From the NCBI GenBank assembly GCA_964415245.1, contig CAYQAJ010000257.1, positions 1-7,292 on the forward strand: DNA of 7,292 nucleotides, given 5' to 3'. The notes beneath the pieces were generated by a model. That model was not told where the DNA came from. It saw only the letters and a list, made by a program, of their open reading frames with translations, and did not search any database. The stretch is from CAYQAJ01 sp964415245 (lineage in GTDB: Bacteria; Planctomycetota; Planctomycetia; Pirellulales; Pirellulaceae). The position numbers and the translations under genes were made by a program. Shown here one piece after another: positions 6,370-7,292 of the stretch (positions within the stretch are counted from its first letter, which is position 1; every line of letters begins with the position of its first letter).

Positions 6370-6846
6370 ATGCCTCCTTCGCGTCCACCGGTTTCCGTGA
6401 TTCTGATTCGCGAGCACGCCGAGCAGCTCACCGGTAGCGGATGTTGCGGCAAGCTGGAAGGAGACAATGCGCTCGTGGGCGGCCGGCCCGTGTTCACGCT
6501 GGCGCGGCGCGGTCAGCAGCAGATGGGCGTGCTGCATCGCGCGGTTCGCGAGTTCTTTCCGCCGCGCGACGGCCGCGAGCTGGTGGCGGTCGAAGTGGTC
6601 GACCCCCGCAACCAGTTGTACCTGTGGCCGAAGCTGATCGGCGACGTGCTGCGATATCGACCCGGACTATCGGCCGGGCTGCGTACGATCGCGCAGTTCT
6701 TCGCGCTGCCGGCGGTTATCGTCAACGGCCGCGTGATCAGCCGCCGCGGCCAGCCGCTCGACCCCGACACGCTGTGCCACCAGATCACGCGGCTCTTGCC
6801 AGCCGAAGACGAAACAGTCCCGGCCGGAAGGCCGAGGCGACCCTAA
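6370..6846 (+). CDS. Small Cys-Cys protein, possible thioredoxin-like fold
   Basis: A 158-residue soluble protein I do not recognise by name. It has a short N-terminal beta strand (VSVILIRE, 8-15) followed by GSGCCGKLEGD (22-32), which puts adjacent Cys25 and Cys26 where a thioredoxin-like fold would carry its active site. Then come an amphipathic helix (about 49-62), a strand ELVAVEVVDPRNQLYLWP (70-87), a helix near 101-111, and LPAVIVNGRVIS (113-124). The last segment resembles the cis-proline strand and following hairpin of thioredoxin/glutaredoxin-like proteins. A third cysteine is at 136, and the Arg/Pro-rich C-terminus looks disordered. No signal peptide or membrane helix is seen. The ATG at 6370 has no good Shine-Dalgarno site. 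It lies 119 bp after cstA on the same strand, with an inverted-repeat element between, so co-transcription is possible but unproven. The fold is inferred from the strand and motif pattern only; coding status is well supported by composition and by its tight fit against fliM. Confidence 0.7.
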   Translation: MPPSRPPVSVILIREHAEQLTGSGCCGKLEGDNALVGGRPVFTLARRGQQQMGVLHRAVREFFPPRDGRELVAVEVVDPRNQLYLWPKLIGDVLRYRPGLSAGLRTIAQFFALPAVIVNGRVISRRGQPLDPDTLCHQITRLLPAEDETVPAGRPRRP

Positions 6847-7292
6847 CTCGCCGCCTTCACCTTTTCCGGCGGGGCGACCGTTTCCACCACCTCGATTGCC
6901 TTGCGCCCTTTGAGCTTGCCGGCTCGGGCATGGAACTTGGTGACCCCCTCGACGGCGACGTGCAGCAGGTTGTGGGCGTCGTTTTCGGTCGTGATGATGT
7001 CCCCCACCCGCAGTCCCCACAGGTCGGACGTGGTGATCCGCGTTTCGGCCAGCGTGACGATCAGCTCGACCAGCGAGCCGTCCAGCCGGCGGCTGATGCG
7101 GTCGGCCGATTCCCGCGTGGTGCCCGTTCGACCGTAGCTGACCCAGGTGTTAGCGGCCAGCTTACTGCTGATCCGCTCGATCGTGTTGAAGGGGATGCAC
7201 AGGTTCATCATGCCGCGCACGTCTTGAATGGCCAGCTCGAAGCTGATGAGCACGACCACCTCGTTGGGAGGCACAATCTGCACGAGCTGCGG
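6843..7292 (-). CDS. fliM: Flagellar motor switch protein FliM, C-terminal part (runs off the right edge)
   Basis: Part of the cytoplasmic C-ring that sets the rotation direction of the flagellar motor and docks FliG and FliN. The visible 149 residues open, without a start, with PQLVQIVPPNEVVVLISFEL (from 7292), the conserved end of the FliM middle domain. DVRGMMNLCIPFNTIERI follows. The SpoA/FliN-like C-terminal domain then appears: GSLVELIVTLAETRITTSDL and WGLRVGDIITTE, ending near KAIEVVETV with a short charged tail. The Val at GTG 7283 is internal, not a start, since the frame stays open and conserved before it. The full protein is typically about 330-360 residues, so the N-terminal CheY-binding and most of the middle domain lie beyond the window. 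The gene ends on TAG (6845-6843), overlapping by 4 bp the TAA of the convergent gene. No fliN follows directly. Confidence 0.93.
   Translation of the reverse strand, partial: PQLVQIVPPNEVVVLISFELAIQDVRGMMNLCIPFNTIERISSKLAANTWVSYGRTGTTRESADRISRRLDGSLVELIVTLAETRITTSDLWGLRVGDIITTENDAHNLLHVAVEGVTKFHARAGKLKGRKAIEVVETVAPPEKVKAAS

Overview
The window is GC-rich, densely coded bacterial DNA. It most resembles a planctomycete, probably of the Pirellulales type. This rests on inference rather than a marker gene. The pointers are a thioredoxin reductase with an extra proline- and charge-rich segment, a very long NRAMP-like transporter of a kind I associate with planctomycetes, weak or absent Shine-Dalgarno sites at several starts, and intergenic inverted-repeat elements. 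A fliM gene indicates a flagellated ancestor or a motile life stage.

Layout. The left half reads on the minus strand. From about 4.0 kb leftwards it carries trxB (2952-4013), a 631-residue NRAMP-like transporter (838-2733), and the N-terminal half of asnS (1-716, running off the left edge). The trxB/transporter gap of 218 bp holds a long imperfect hairpin built from 7-bp units and a short TTGGTCATTGGG repeat pair. A 290-bp divergent region (4014-4303) separates trxB from a plus-strand cstA-family transporter gene (4304-6250). It has a plausible sigma70 promoter for trxB but no clear one for cstA. After cstA comes an 89-bp inverted-repeat element (6271-6359), then a 158-residue protein with a Cys-Cys motif and a possible thioredoxin-like fold (6370-6846). 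That gene converges on the 3' end of fliM (6843 to the right edge), and the two stop codons overlap by 4 bp.

How the genes fit together. Most of this is ordinary chromosomal housekeeping: translation (asnS), thiol redox (trxB), uptake of peptides or pyruvate (cstA), metal or other solute transport (NRAMP-like) and motility (fliM). No defence system, CRISPR array, rRNA, tRNA or transposase was seen. The most interesting items are the small Cys-Cys protein beside cstA, the NRAMP-like transporter that lacks the classical metal-binding motifs and carries a soluble insert of about 130 residues, and the two intergenic inverted-repeat elements.
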